58,573 bases of DNA from JAZDFC01 sp043808235 (GTDB lineage Bacteria > Bacteroidota > Ignavibacteria > Ignavibacteriales > Melioribacteraceae). The translations under genes and the position numbers were made by a program. The stretch spans positions 1 to 58,573 of the forward strand of contig JAZDFC010000081.1 of NCBI GenBank assembly GCA_043808235.1, written 5' to 3'. Of the stretch, positions 15,613 through 24,781 are shown one piece after another. The notes under the pieces were generated by a model that worked only from the letters and a program-made list of their open reading frames with translations, ran no database searches and was not told the origin of the DNA. Numbering within the stretch: the first letter of the stretch is position 1; each line of letters starts with the position of its first letter.

Positions 15613-18513
15613 TTATTTATTCTCAAGAACTTTTGGCACAACTTCACTTGTATCTGTTGCGGCCATTCTTCTGTATTGTTCAATCATTTGTTTTATTTGC
15701 TGATTGTTCGGCACTAACTTTTGTAACCGGAGAAGAATGTCAACAGCTTTATCATATTCGCCAAGCGATTCGTAAATTTGAATAAGAATATTATAGGGGC
15801 TATAGTTGCCGGACATTTCGTTCGGATTTTCATCAATCCTTTTCAAAGCTTCTTTTTCTACTTCGGTTGCATATTCAACAAATCTATCAAGAGCGCCTGC
15901 AGTATAATAAAAGTTGCTTATATCGTAAAGCAGCCGCCAATCAATTGGAATATATTTATGAGGAATTTTTTCATCCATCTTATCAAGCACTTCAATAGCT
16001 TTTTTATCATTCTTCTCCGTTTCGATATAATAAAGCGCTAATCTTAAAAACGAATTACGGTAATTCTGGAACATCCTTACGTGGTTATCATCAAAGAAAA
16101 TATTCGGGTCGTCCAATCCCCGGAGTTTAAATCCTGGTTGATAAGTTTTGCTGAAACCTTTTGGCTCATTGAAAACTTGTTTTTGAAGAATTACAGGATC
16201 AACAAATTCACGGCCTTCCGTTGCTTTGTCGGGTACGAGTCGCAAGGCTAATCCTTCCATTTTTAAATGTTCATCCAACCCGATTTTACTGTCATCCGAA
16301 CAAGTAACCGCAAAATAAATCGGTCGCTTCCAATCATTAGCAAGAATAATACTAAGCACTGCTATATCTTGAGTTCTGGCAACGGGAATATCTCCGAACA
16401 TAGTTGGATTTTTCATCAACCATTTCATTTCGGATTTATTTGTGAAAGTGGTATCGGTTATTCCGAATTGCTGATATACCTCTTTTGAAACCGGCACAGA
16501 AACTTCCCGAGGCTGCCACTCCTGTGGACCAATATCCGTTATTTGCTCATCAGTTAAAGTCATCGGAACACTTAATGAGTTATACGGTCTGGTGTTTTTT
16601 AATTGTCGGATATACCAATCGGTATTCAGTAAACTCAAATTCGCAATAGTAACATCCTGACGCACTCCTTCAACATCCTGCAAATACCATAATGGGAATG
16701 TATCGTTATCGCCGTTGGTAAATAATATTGCATTGGGCGCCACGCTCTGAAGCATGTTATAAGAATAATCCCATGGCACATAATTTTTCGAGCGGTCGTT
16801 AATATGATAATTTACACGAAGCATATTTAACGGGATGACCGCAAATAAAATCACAACCGAAAGAGCCATAATCGGTTTTTGCGAATTTTTCTGTTTCATC
16901 TGCTCTCTAATCAGATCCATTACGCCTTGCACACCAATTGAAATCCATAAAGAAAAGACAAAGAAGGCGCCGACGTAAAAATAGTCGCGCTCCCTTGGTT
17001 GCGGTTCCTGCTGGTTTTGGTAAAATGCAGTCATCCAACCGAGGAAGATAAACATCATTAAAAAGATAGAGGCCATTTTCCAATCGCGCCGGAAATGATA
17101 GTAGGCACCGAAGAGTCCGATGATGAACGGGATACCAAATAATTTTGACCAGTCAACTCCGGCATCCTGATCTGTAGATACACGTCCGACATAATTCCAT
17201 AGCATGTACCGGTTAAACATGTGATTCATCTGGTAGCTCCAGAAGAAATCGAAGTCGCTGGAATATTTGGTATAAATTTCCTGTTGATGCGGTTCCTGGC
17301 TGAAACGGCGTTTGAATGTAGGGAAATCTCCGTACTGCTCTCTATTAACATACTTATAAAGATATTCCATATTCTTCGGGCTATTCAGGTTAATCGGAGT
17401 ATCCTGATTTGAACGGATAATAATCATAGCATAAGTCGAGTACCCGATAAACGCGAAGGCGAAACATTTGAAAGCGAGGTTAAGAGTTTTCTTATCGTTC
17501 TTTCCGCTCCAATATATTAAGTAGCCAAGCAAAACGACAGCTATTACCACTACGATAATATTCATTGTAAAGCTGTTTCCGCTAACTCCATAAACTAAAA
17601 ACGGTACGTACTTTACGAATCCGGGATACACAGCAAATAAAGCGATAGCCCCAATAATGACCGGAATATAAAATGAATTCCAATGGAAAATTTTCTTATT
17701 AAGAAAAGCCATAAAGATTAGAGAAACTACACCTACGATTGACACAAATCTCGAATCGAAAGCCTTATATGTTTCAGAATCCGGAGGTGTATTCCCGGTT
17801 TCGGACATCCAGATAAAGATTGCTACGACTAAACCTGCTAAAGCATTTAACGCAAAATAAATTGCAGTTTTCTTTAATTGATCCTCATTGGTGATATACT
17901 TCCTGAAGAAAATAGTCATCACAACCGGCACCATGGCAAGGAGCGACATGAGATGGATCCCGGTCGATAATCCCATCAGATAAGCAATCATGATTATATA
18001 TTTCTCGTTATCGGGTTCATCAGCTCTTTCGTTCCAAAGAATCATCAGCCATGTAATAAACGCAATCATAAAAGTGGATGCGGCATAAACTTCCGCTTCA
18101 ACCGAGTTAAACCAAAATGTTTCGCTGAAACAAAAAGACAACGCACCGATAGCAGCAGCAAGATACGTGAACATTGCATCGAGCGGAGATTCGTATTTTT
18201 TACCTTTGAAATTCTCAATAACTTTTACAGCAATAAGGTATAAAAATAAAATTGTGAACGCGCTCGATAATACAGAAAGCATATTAATTCTTAATCCTAC
18301 ATTCTCGGCGAACGGTATCATCGAGAATAACCTGCCAAGCATTAAAAAGAAAGGCGTTCCCGGCGGATGCGGAACCTGCATACCATATGACGAAGCTATG
18401 AACTCACCACAATCCCAAAACGAAACCGTAGGCTGCATTGTTAGCAGAAGAACTACTAATGAAATTATGAATACCGCTAATCCGGTGTACCTGTATAATG
18501 ATTTCTCAGTCAT
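15613..18513 (-). CDS. DUF2723 (TMEM260-like) membrane glycosyltransferase with TPR tail
   Basis: A 966-residue membrane protein. The N-terminal DUF2723 domain has the family's 'SFWDCGEFIASSYGMQVPHPPGTPFF' region, carrying the acidic residues expected of a GT-C enzyme (split here at residues ~28-53), followed by about a dozen membrane helices to residue ~560. A periplasmic part follows with 'TNGDNDTFPLWYLQ', and the last ~130 residues form TPR-like helices. Eukaryotic TMEM260 is a protein O-mannosyltransferase; bacterial members are probably lipid-linked sugar-dependent protein glycosyltransferases, but this is inferred. Start: ATG at 18513 has AGGA at good spacing; the ATG three codons earlier has it too close. 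Lies 38 bases after the methyltransferase gene on the same strand. Confidence 0.87.
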   Translation of the reverse strand: MTEKSLYRYTGLAVFIISLVVLLLTMQPTVSFWDCGEFIASSYGMQVPHPPGTPFFLMLGRLFSMIPFAENVGLRINMLSVLSSAFTILFLYLIAVKVIENFKGKKYESPLDAMFTYLAAAIGALSFCFSETFWFNSVEAEVYAASTFMIAFITWLMILWNERADEPDNEKYIIMIAYLMGLSTGIHLMSLLAMVPVVMTIFFRKYITNEDQLKKTAIYFALNALAGLVVAIFIWMSETGNTPPDSETYKAFDSRFVSIVGVVSLIFMAFLNKKIFHWNSFYIPVIIGAIALFAVYPGFVKYVPFLVYGVSGNSFTMNIIVVVIAVVLLGYLIYWSGKNDKKTLNLAFKCFAFAFIGYSTYAMIIIRSNQDTPINLNSPKNMEYLYKYVNREQYGDFPTFKRRFSQEPHQQEIYTKYSSDFDFFWSYQMNHMFNRYMLWNYVGRVSTDQDAGVDWSKLFGIPFIIGLFGAYYHFRRDWKMASIFLMMFIFLGWMTAFYQNQQEPQPRERDYFYVGAFFVFSLWISIGVQGVMDLIREQMKQKNSQKPIMALSVVILFAVIPLNMLRVNYHINDRSKNYVPWDYSYNMLQSVAPNAILFTNGDNDTFPLWYLQDVEGVRQDVTIANLSLLNTDWYIRQLKNTRPYNSLSVPMTLTDEQITDIGPQEWQPREVSVPVSKEVYQQFGITDTTFTNKSEMKWLMKNPTMFGDIPVARTQDIAVLSIILANDWKRPIYFAVTCSDDSKIGLDEHLKMEGLALRLVPDKATEGREFVDPVILQKQVFNEPKGFSKTYQPGFKLRGLDDPNIFFDDNHVRMFQNYRNSFLRLALYYIETEKNDKKAIEVLDKMDEKIPHKYIPIDWRLLYDISNFYYTAGALDRFVEYATEVEKEALKRIDENPNEMSGNYSPYNILIQIYESLGEYDKAVDILLRLQKLVPNNQQIKQMIEQYRRMAATDTSEVVPKVLENK

Positions 18514-18551
18514 CAAAAACATCCTAAATTATTTTAAAAACTTTTTTGAAT

Positions 18552-19438
18552 TTATTTTACGGCATAAACACGTAAGCCGCTGCTGATAAAATGATTTACA
18601 AATCTCACAAACTCGAAAACGATTCTCCGAAAAATATTAGCCGGTTTGAATTTGTCCGGTTCGATGATTTTCATTCTCAAAAGAAAATTCATCAGTAAAT
18701 CACCTTGATTTGTAACCAATATTTTCCGGAAGCCGGTTTCTTCAAGAAATTTTTTCATTGTCCGCGATGAAAAAATATTCAAATGACCTTCCGGCATAAA
18801 ATACTGCCAGTTTTTCCCTTTGATTTTCCTTTCGGGACAATCATAATTTCCTGTTGTAATAAAGAGAACACCACCTTGATTCATCAAACCGAATATTTTT
18901 TTCAACGCAGCTTTCGGTGATTCGAGATGTTCAATCACCTCGCGCATAAAAACAATATCAAATTTCTCTTTATCAAAATCAACTTCTTCGAGAGTGCTGT
19001 TGATGACTCTTAAATTCTTCGATTCAACAAACGAACATGCATACTTCGAAACTTCTAATCCAATCGCATTAAATCCCTTTTGGTCTGCTTTATAAAGAGC
19101 CAATCCCAACCCTGAACCAGCATCGAGAAATTTTAATTTGCTTTTTCCATCACGCTTCGCTCCGGCAATTTCTTCAACGGTTGATAAATCCCAATCGATG
19201 AGATTTACGGTGCCGGCATTATTTTCAAATTCTTTGCCGTAATCGATGCTTTTATCGAATCCGTTTCCGCTGAAATAATTCTCGTCGTAAAGCGAAACAA
19301 CAGACTTCGAATCCAAACACGGATTAACGTAAACCAATCCGCATTTTTTACATTGAACAATGTTAAACCCGTCTTTTATATAATGGATTTCGTTATCATC
19401 CTCACCGCAGAAATCGCAGCGAACTGAAATTTTACCAT
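18552..19438 (-). CDS. SAM-dependent methyltransferase with N-terminal zinc ribbon (possible frameshift near 19426-19432)
   Basis: The main open frame (usable start TTG at 19337, 261 residues) is a class I methyltransferase: motif I 'LKFLDAGSGLGLALYKADQ', 'DIVFMREVIEHLES', and 'GGVLFITTGNY'. Upstream in the same frame, to about 19430, it encodes 'RCDFCGEDDNEIHYIK' and 'VQCKKCGLVYVNP', the Cys-x-x-Cys pairs of the zinc ribbon that normally begins this family. That frame has no ATG, GTG or TTG ahead of the ribbon. An ATG at 19438 lies one frame off: a single extra T in the AAAATTT run would make 'MVKFSVRCDFCG', the expected start. So either a base is missing or a rare start (ATT) is used. It probably methylates a sugar or lipid intermediate with neighbouring GT genes. 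Confidence 0.75.
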
Positions 19439-19480
19439 TGCAGGATACGGCACTTTGAACATCGCTTTTTGAGTTACGTT

Positions 19481-19711
19481 CTATTCTTCTTCTTCCTTTT
19501 TCTTAAAAGTAACATCATACGTTCGTCGTTCGCGGTTCACGTGATATTTTACGTACATATCTTTCAATTTACCCATCGAAATATTATCGAGGTCTTCATC
19601 GTCTTTGTGCCGCTTAACGAACATTTTGTAATCGAACAATTCCTTCGCATCGAACTTTTTTTCGTATCTTTTAAGCGAGTCTAAATATTTTTCCTGGTCT
19701 TTTGAACGCAT
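19481..19711 (-). CDS. Small, highly charged protein of unknown function
   Basis: A 76-residue protein with many lysines, aspartates and glutamates and no hydrophobic segment (MRSKDQEKYLDSLKRYEKK at the start, KKKEEEE at the end). The composition suggests a soluble, largely helical protein. I recognise no family. It sits just upstream of the methyltransferase on the same strand and diverges from the GT2 gene, with 77 bases between. Confidence 0.55.
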   Translation of the reverse strand: MRSKDQEKYLDSLKRYEKKFDAKELFDYKMFVKRHKDDEDLDNISMGKLKDMYVKYHVNRERRTYDVTFKKKEEEE

Positions 19712-19788
19712 AGCTAAAAATGAGTTTATTGCGATATTTAGGGCGTCAATATATGAAAAATCTCTAACCTATTTGAGTAAAAAGATTT

Positions 19789-20445
19789 ATGAGTCCCGTG
19801 AAAAACATGAAATTATACAAAACATACTGCCCTTCCGTTTCCATAATTATGCCTTCTTTTAATAGGGCAAATTTGATAACAAGAGCGATTAACTCCGTAT
19901 TCAATCAAACCTTTACGGATTGGGAGTTGATTTTCGTGGATGACGGCAGTACGGAAGATTTATTTTCTATCGTGAACGAATATTTGATGAAAGATGAACG
20001 TGTGAAGTATTTAAAACACTCGAACCGGAAGTCGCCGATTGCCACTAATGCGGGTATGCAAGCCTCATGCGGAAAATATATTTCCCTCCTCGGCAGCGAC
20101 GATGAATACAAACCGGACCATGTTCAATTACGGTTTGATATCATGGAAGCCGACAGTTCGATTGATTTTATTCATGGCGGAGTTGAGATTATCGGTCATC
20201 CTTTTGTGAAAGATAAATATGATAGAACGAAAGAAATTCACATTTCGGAATGTATTGTCGGCGGAACATTCTTCGGAAAGCGAGAAGTGTTTATTGATTT
20301 GGGTGGATTCGAGGATCTGGATTACAGCGATGATTCGGATTTTTTTGAAAGGGCTGAAAGTAAGTACAAAATCTTAAAAGTGGATTTCCCCACTTACATT
20401 TACTACCGCGATACGCCGGACAGTATTTGCACAAATATAAAATAG
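19789..20445 (+). CDS. Glycosyltransferase family 2
   Basis: A 218-residue GT-A glycosyltransferase. It begins 'SVSIIMPSFNRANLITRAIN', with the nucleotide-binding 'DWELIFVDDGSTED' and the metal-binding acidic motif 'LLGSDDEYKPDH'. It is short but ends naturally (C-terminal 'FERAESKYKILKVDFPTYIYY'), and has no membrane helices. It would transfer a sugar onto a lipid-linked or surface glycan in the cytoplasm. An internal ATG at 19807 (MKLYKTYC) is an alternative start. It is divergent from the methyltransferase/DUF2723 group. Confidence 0.88.
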   Translation: MSPVKNMKLYKTYCPSVSIIMPSFNRANLITRAINSVFNQTFTDWELIFVDDGSTEDLFSIVNEYLMKDERVKYLKHSNRKSPIATNAGMQASCGKYISLLGSDDEYKPDHVQLRFDIMEADSSIDFIHGGVEIIGHPFVKDKYDRTKEIHISECIVGGTFFGKREVFIDLGGFEDLDYSDDSDFFERAESKYKILKVDFPTYIYYRDTPDSICTNIK

Positions 20446-20490
20446 GAGCAACTTGCTGTGTGAGATCGTTTTCATTCAACGGCATCTTAA

Positions 20491-20560
20491 ACCTTTGTGT
20501 CTTTGAGTCTTCGTGGCATTAATTCTTTTCGCCACTAAGTCACGAAGGCACTAAGATTAT
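20491..20560. repeat. Dispersed hairpin repeat, copy B
   Basis: Core GTGGC-ATTAATTCTTTTC-GCCAC is a short inverted repeat, flanked by TTTGTGTCTTTGAGTCTTC on the left and TAAGTCACGAAGGCACTAAG on the right, which are themselves roughly complementary. It is nearly identical and in the same orientation to copy C at 20994-21060. The two bracket the GxxExxY gene. Confidence 0.85.
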
Positions 20561-20979
20561 AAAATAAATCTTTTTATCCCTTGTTTGATTAATGGGACGT
20601 TGAAATTAATAAGGTAGCCAAGTCGAAGCCCCGTTAATTTTAGATGACTCAGAATCTGGGCATCCCAGACAGGATTAACTTGTTCAACTGCTTTTAGTTC
20701 GCTGATAACTAAATCTTCGACCAACAAATCAAGTCTTAATCCTTCTTCGAATATTAATCCATCGTATTTAATTGGAATATCAAGTTGCCTTCTCACATTT
20801 AGTCCGGCTTTTTTTAATTCATGAGCCATGCAAACTTCGTACACTTTTTCAAGCAAACCGGGACCTAGTTCAGAGTGAACTTTAAAAGCAGAGTTAACGA
20901 GTATTTTTCCTATCTCTTCTTCTTTGGAGCTTAAGGGCAGATAATTTATTCTCTGTTCGTTGATGGTATTTTCTTCCAT
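20557..20979 (-). CDS. GxxExxY protein (PD-(D/E)XK-like nuclease family)
   Basis: A 140-residue protein of the GxxExxY family, named for the motif seen here as GLLEKVY in 'HSELGPGLLEKVYEVCMAHEL'. The core then has 'LRLDLLVEDLVISELKAVEQ', whose D and E-x-K fit the PD-(D/E)XK nuclease active site. The start at 20979 (MEENTINEQR) has an AGGGAAA site. The longer frame beginning at 21042 is only translated repeat copy C. The gene is flanked by two direct copies of a hairpin repeat and lies just beyond the end of the Ehr operon, in the same direction. The family has no settled function; its constant company with such repeats suggests involvement in their mobility. Confidence 0.88.
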   Translation of the reverse strand: MEENTINEQRINYLPLSSKEEEIGKILVNSAFKVHSELGPGLLEKVYEVCMAHELKKAGLNVRRQLDIPIKYDGLIFEEGLRLDLLVEDLVISELKAVEQVNPVWDAQILSHLKLTGLRLGYLINFNVPLIKQGIKRFIL

Positions 20980-20993
20980 ATTATTTTCCCTTT

Positions 20994-21060
20994 TTGTGTC
21001 TTCGTGTCTTTGTGGCATTAATTCTTTTCGCCACCAAGTCACAAAGGCGCAAAGAAATTA
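20994..21060. repeat. Dispersed hairpin repeat, copy C
   Basis: The same core as copy B (GTGGCATTAATTCTTTTC, then GCCACCAAGTCACAAAGGC) with TTTTTGTGTCTTCGTGTC to the left. It starts within ten bases of the stop of the last Ehr gene (21070) and ends upstream of the GxxExxY start, so it may also act as a hairpin between them. Confidence 0.85.
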
Positions 21061-21069
21061 TTTCGATTA

Positions 21070-21834
21070 TTAATATTTCCCGCCAATAAAATCCATTATG
21101 CCGTGAATGATTGTTAACGGATGGGGCGAACAGCCCGGTATAAAAAGGTCAACTTTAATATCATCGAAAAATGTTCGAGTGATTTCATTCGATTCGGCAA
21201 ATACACCTCCGCTGATTGCACAAGCACCGACAGCAATAACAATTTTCGGGTCGTTGATACTTTTATATGTATCCATTAAAGCAGGAGCCATATTTTTCGA
21301 AACGGGTCCGGTAATTACAATTCCGTCCGCATGCCTTGGCGAAGCCACAAAATCAATCCCGAATCTGCCCATATCGAAGTTAACATTACCGCTAGCGTTC
21401 AATTCCATTTCGCAGCCGTTGCAACCCGCAGCGGAAACCTGCCGCAATTTTAAAGAGCGACCGAACAATTTGTGAATCTCTTTTCGTACTTCAATCGCCT
21501 TTGCCGAATAATCTTCGAATGATGTGTTTGCTTCGACAATTAAATTATTTCTGTTCGATGCAGCAAGTTTCAATTCGTTATTAAATTTTATCGCACCGCC
21601 CGGACATATCTTTTCGCACTCTCCGCAAAAAGTACATTTGCCTAAATCAATCGCGAGAGGTTCTTTCGAGATAGCTTTTGTCGGACAAATATCAACGCAC
21701 ACTGCACAATCATCAACACATTTTAGTTTATCAAAAAACGGGAATCCGCGATGAGTATTCATCAGCTTCGCATTTTTTATATCCGGTATCGCCTGATACC
21801 CGTGACGTTTTCTAAGTTTAATTAAGTCGAACAT
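21070..21834 (-). CDS. Ehr complex small subunit (NuoB/HyfI-like) with N-terminal ferredoxin
   Basis: A 254-residue fusion. Residues ~35-85 hold two 4Fe-4S motifs ('CVDDCAVCVDICP' and 'CTFCGECEKICP'), like NuoI/HyfH. Residues ~120-250 match the NuoB/[NiFe]-hydrogenase small subunit and keep the four ligands of the proximal cluster: GCNGCE, GACAISGG and PGCSPHP. It would pass electrons from a soluble carrier to the membrane arm. It is the last gene of the six-subunit operon, 15 bases after the large subunit. Fusion of ferredoxin and small subunit is an economy seen in compact group 4-like complexes. Confidence 0.9.
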   Translation of the reverse strand: MFDLIKLRKRHGYQAIPDIKNAKLMNTHRGFPFFDKLKCVDDCAVCVDICPTKAISKEPLAIDLGKCTFCGECEKICPGGAIKFNNELKLAASNRNNLIVEANTSFEDYSAKAIEVRKEIHKLFGRSLKLRQVSAAGCNGCEMELNASGNVNFDMGRFGIDFVASPRHADGIVITGPVSKNMAPALMDTYKSINDPKIVIAVGACAISGGVFAESNEITRTFFDDIKVDLFIPGCSPHPLTIIHGIMDFIGGKY

Positions 21835-21849
21835 TTTCCACCAAAAATT

Positions 21850-23337
21850 TTACAAATCGAACCCGCAATACGACAAATTGAAACTCTTGTTGCACAACGG
21901 GAAATCCGAGATATCTTCTTCTCTCAGTGCAAGCGCCAATCCAAACCAATTATGGAAGGAAGGATCTTTAATTTTAACGTGAGCAATCTTTCCATTTCCA
22001 TCTGTTGATACAACATGAGCAATTTCGCCGCGCCATCCTTCTGCAAGCGATACAACCAAACTGTTTTCATGCAACGAAGAAATTGGTTTCGACAATTCAC
22101 CGTCGTAATTGTTGTTCAATAAGTCATTAATAATTCTAATCGATTGTTGAATCTCAACGAGACGGATGTAAGCGCGGTTGAAAACATCGCCGACGTTTAA
22201 AGTCAATTTATGAACAGGAAGAAACTCATACGCATCAAAGGGATGGTCGGAGCGAACATCAATCGATACGCCACTTGCACGTGCAGCGGGACCAACCATT
22301 CCAATTGATGCCGCGGTTTCTTGATTCACGATTCCTGTTTTTTCAAATCGCTCCATCACAGAAGCTGAAGCAAACAGCACATCGCCCGCAAGCGAAACAT
22401 CGTCGAGCAATTGATTCAAAGTAGACAAAATTTTCTTTTTCAATTCGGGAGATATATCGAAGTTAACTCCGCCCGGTGCAATTATTCCGCGGCCAAACCT
22501 GTTTCCGCAAATCGACATCGAAGTATTTATGACTAAAGTCCGCATCGCTCCAAAGACATTGTTACCGGTTAAATAAGCAACGTCGTTGGATAATGCAGAA
22601 AGGTCGCCCAAATGAATTCCAATTCTTTCAAGTTCAAGCATTACGGAACGAATAGTTTTGACCTTTCGCGAAGCAATCACTCCTGCAAGCGATTCAACCG
22701 CGCGGGCAAATGCGCCGGCATGACCGATAACAGTATCACCTGCAATAGATTCGGAAAGCTTTGTAAGATAAACCATATTGCCGGAGTTACGAACGAATAA
22801 TTCTTCCACACCACGATGCTGAAATCCAAGTTCTATTTCAAGATGATGAACCTTCTCGCCGTGACATGAAAATCTGAAATGACCGGGCTCGATAATTCCC
22901 GCATGAACCGGTCCGACACCGACTTCGTGAACATCCTCTCCAGCCATGCTGAAAAATTCGTACTGCGATTCCCGGGAATTAATTCCGACAATTCCTTTAC
23001 GTACCGGCTTAAGCCACGGATGCCCGACCGGTTTAATTCCGAACTGTTCATAAAATTCTCTTTCGAACATGTGAGCTTGCGGCGCTTCTTTCGTAATCGA
23101 TTCATATTCTTTTTCATTAGTGAACGTAGTGGAAGCGACAAACAATCTTGATGCATTATCATCTGCGATAATCGAAATTAATCTCACACTATCGGATTCT
23201 CTTTTCCCGAAAAATTGAACAAGTCTTTTTCCGCTTTTAATTTCCCGGATAATATCCATACGCAGTTCGTCGATTGATAATCGAGGAATATCATTCAGAG
23301 AAACAAGCTGCAGATTTTTAAATTCTATCCAATTCAA
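21850..23337 (-). CDS. Ehr complex large subunit (fused NuoC-NuoD/HyfG-like), no nickel ligands
   Basis: A 495-residue protein: an N-terminal NuoC-like domain (~1-130; 'EREFYEQFGIKPVGHPWLKP') joined to a NuoD/hydrogenase-large-subunit-like domain ('HLEIELGFQHRGVEELF', 'ELERIGIHLGDLSALSNDVA', 'GGVNFDISPE', 'AEGWRGEIAHVV'). In true [NiFe] enzymes the next segment carries RxCGxC; here it reads 'SESIAGDTVIGHAGAF' with no cysteine. The C-terminal DPCxxC is also absent; the end reads 'NLSYCGFDL' with one cysteine. So it cannot bind the NiFe centre and belongs to energy-converting-hydrogenase-related (Ehr) complexes. It lies between the antiporter-like subunit (23350) and the small subunit. Confidence 0.9.
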   Translation of the reverse strand: MNWIEFKNLQLVSLNDIPRLSIDELRMDIIREIKSGKRLVQFFGKRESDSVRLISIIADDNASRLFVASTTFTNEKEYESITKEAPQAHMFEREFYEQFGIKPVGHPWLKPVRKGIVGINSRESQYEFFSMAGEDVHEVGVGPVHAGIIEPGHFRFSCHGEKVHHLEIELGFQHRGVEELFVRNSGNMVYLTKLSESIAGDTVIGHAGAFARAVESLAGVIASRKVKTIRSVMLELERIGIHLGDLSALSNDVAYLTGNNVFGAMRTLVINTSMSICGNRFGRGIIAPGGVNFDISPELKKKILSTLNQLLDDVSLAGDVLFASASVMERFEKTGIVNQETAASIGMVGPAARASGVSIDVRSDHPFDAYEFLPVHKLTLNVGDVFNRAYIRLVEIQQSIRIINDLLNNNYDGELSKPISSLHENSLVVSLAEGWRGEIAHVVSTDGNGKIAHVKIKDPSFHNWFGLALALREEDISDFPLCNKSFNLSYCGFDL

Positions 23338-23349
23338 AACTAACTCCGG

Positions 23350-24780
23350 TTATTTTAGAAAAGCGGCGGAATTGTTCAACAATTCGAATAATTGCCCCGG
23401 CAAACTTATACCGATGATAAAAAGGATGATTAATAGAATCAATTGCGGGGCGTAAGCGCTGAAACCAAGATTTTGTTTTTTGAGTTCTCCGGATTTCGAT
23501 TCGCCGTAAGCCATATTAAAAACGGTCGAGCTCATCCCGTAAGTAACGATAATCAGAAATATAAAAAACAAAACAGCGAGCCAATTCATTCCGTTCAACC
23601 ACAACGCTTTTATAATAAAAAACTTGCTGATGAAAATCGGGAACGGCGGCATGCCGATAATTGAGAGCATCGATCCGATCCAAAGCCAGCCGGTAGTTGA
23701 ATCAATTTTTAAAATGCCTTTCACATCTTCAATCTTTTTACTCTTGAACAGGTAAAGAATATTACCGGATGTTAAAAACAACGAAGTCTTTGATAACGAA
23801 TGAGCAAGAGTATGCAGCATAGCGGCATACATGCCCGGTGTGCCGAGCGAAATCCCGATAAATAAAATCCCCATATTTTCGATGGAAGAATAGGCAAGCA
23901 TACGTTTATAATTTTTTATCCGCATCATGAAAACGGAACTAACTAACAGGGAAAGAAATCCGGTGACGATGAAAAGGAAATTCGAAAAACTTTGCAAATC
24001 GGCACGGATAAATATTTCTTGAACGCGAAGTAAGCCGAGGAAAGCTGAGTTTAGCAATGTCCCGGAAAGCAGCGCCGATACTGGCGACGGCGCTTCGGAA
24101 TGTGCGTCGGGGAGCCATGCGTGAATAGGTGCTACGCCAATCTTTGTGCCCAATCCTACAAACAAAAATGCGAAAGAAACCTTCAACCAAAACGGATTTA
24201 TCTTTGCCGCATTGTTGTACAAATCCATGAAGAACAAAGAATTAATACTGCGGCTTCCGATTGAAAGGATGATGATTCCGACAAACGCCAGCGCGATACC
24301 GATTGAGCAAATGTAAACGTATTTCCACGCGGCTTCGAGCGATGATTTTTTCTTTTCAAAATAAATGAGAATTGCGCTTGTTAATGTTGTTGCTTCGATA
24401 AAAACCCAGAGCAAAGCAAGATGTGTTGCGAGAATTACTCCAACCATTGCAACAATAAAGAAAATAATTTCGGCAATAAATATCGATTCTTGTTTCGGAG
24501 ACAGATTGTGTTCCTTGAAATAAAATAAACTGTAAACCGATGATGACAGGAATACTAAAGTCATAATCGAAAAGAAGTACAAACCGATTGTATCAAACCG
24601 GAAGTAACTTGTGAACCAATCCGGAAGCCAGTACCATTCAATACCGAGCCAGCGCATGACTGCAATTACTGCAAACAACACACCGGTTCCAAATAGAGCA
24701 ACACGATTGATAATTTTGTTTTTCAGCAGAAGACTTACTAATCCCAAAATCACAGGAAATATTAATACGAGACTTATCAT
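23350..24780 (-). CDS. Ehr membrane subunit, antiporter-like (NuoN/HyfF-like)
   Basis: A 476-residue proton-pumping-type subunit of the Mrp/NuoL-M-N family with about 14 helices. The family's key charged residues can be seen in 'LLWVFIEATTLTSAILIYFEK' (essential Glu of helix 5), 'KIGVAPIHAWLPDAHSEAPSPVSALLSG' (helix 7-8 lysine/histidine) and 'YKRMLAYSSIENMGIL'. It would translocate H+ or Na+ when the complex turns over. It is 12 bases upstream of the large subunit and one base after the HyfE-like gene, in the middle of the operon. Confidence 0.9.
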   Translation of the reverse strand: MISLVLIFPVILGLVSLLLKNKIINRVALFGTGVLFAVIAVMRWLGIEWYWLPDWFTSYFRFDTIGLYFFSIMTLVFLSSSVYSLFYFKEHNLSPKQESIFIAEIIFFIVAMVGVILATHLALLWVFIEATTLTSAILIYFEKKKSSLEAAWKYVYICSIGIALAFVGIIILSIGSRSINSLFFMDLYNNAAKINPFWLKVSFAFLFVGLGTKIGVAPIHAWLPDAHSEAPSPVSALLSGTLLNSAFLGLLRVQEIFIRADLQSFSNFLFIVTGFLSLLVSSVFMMRIKNYKRMLAYSSIENMGILFIGISLGTPGMYAAMLHTLAHSLSKTSLFLTSGNILYLFKSKKIEDVKGILKIDSTTGWLWIGSMLSIIGMPPFPIFISKFFIIKALWLNGMNWLAVLFFIFLIIVTYGMSSTVFNMAYGESKSGELKKQNLGFSAYAPQLILLIILFIIGISLPGQLFELLNNSAAFLK

Positions 24781-24781
24781 T

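Noticed and set aside
20980..21042. N-terminal extension of the GxxExxY protein (MTWWRKELMPQRHEDTK)
   Set aside because: It is translated hairpin repeat; the true start has an AGGGAAA site at 20979.
20491..21060. CRISPR array
   Set aside because: Only two repeats about 500 bases apart with a gene between them; no regular spacers. No array is seen anywhere in the window.
21850..23337. A [NiFe] group 4 hydrogenase or formate hydrogenlyase
   Set aside because: Neither CxxC pair for nickel is present in the large subunit, and no hydrogenase maturation or formate dehydrogenase gene is in the window.
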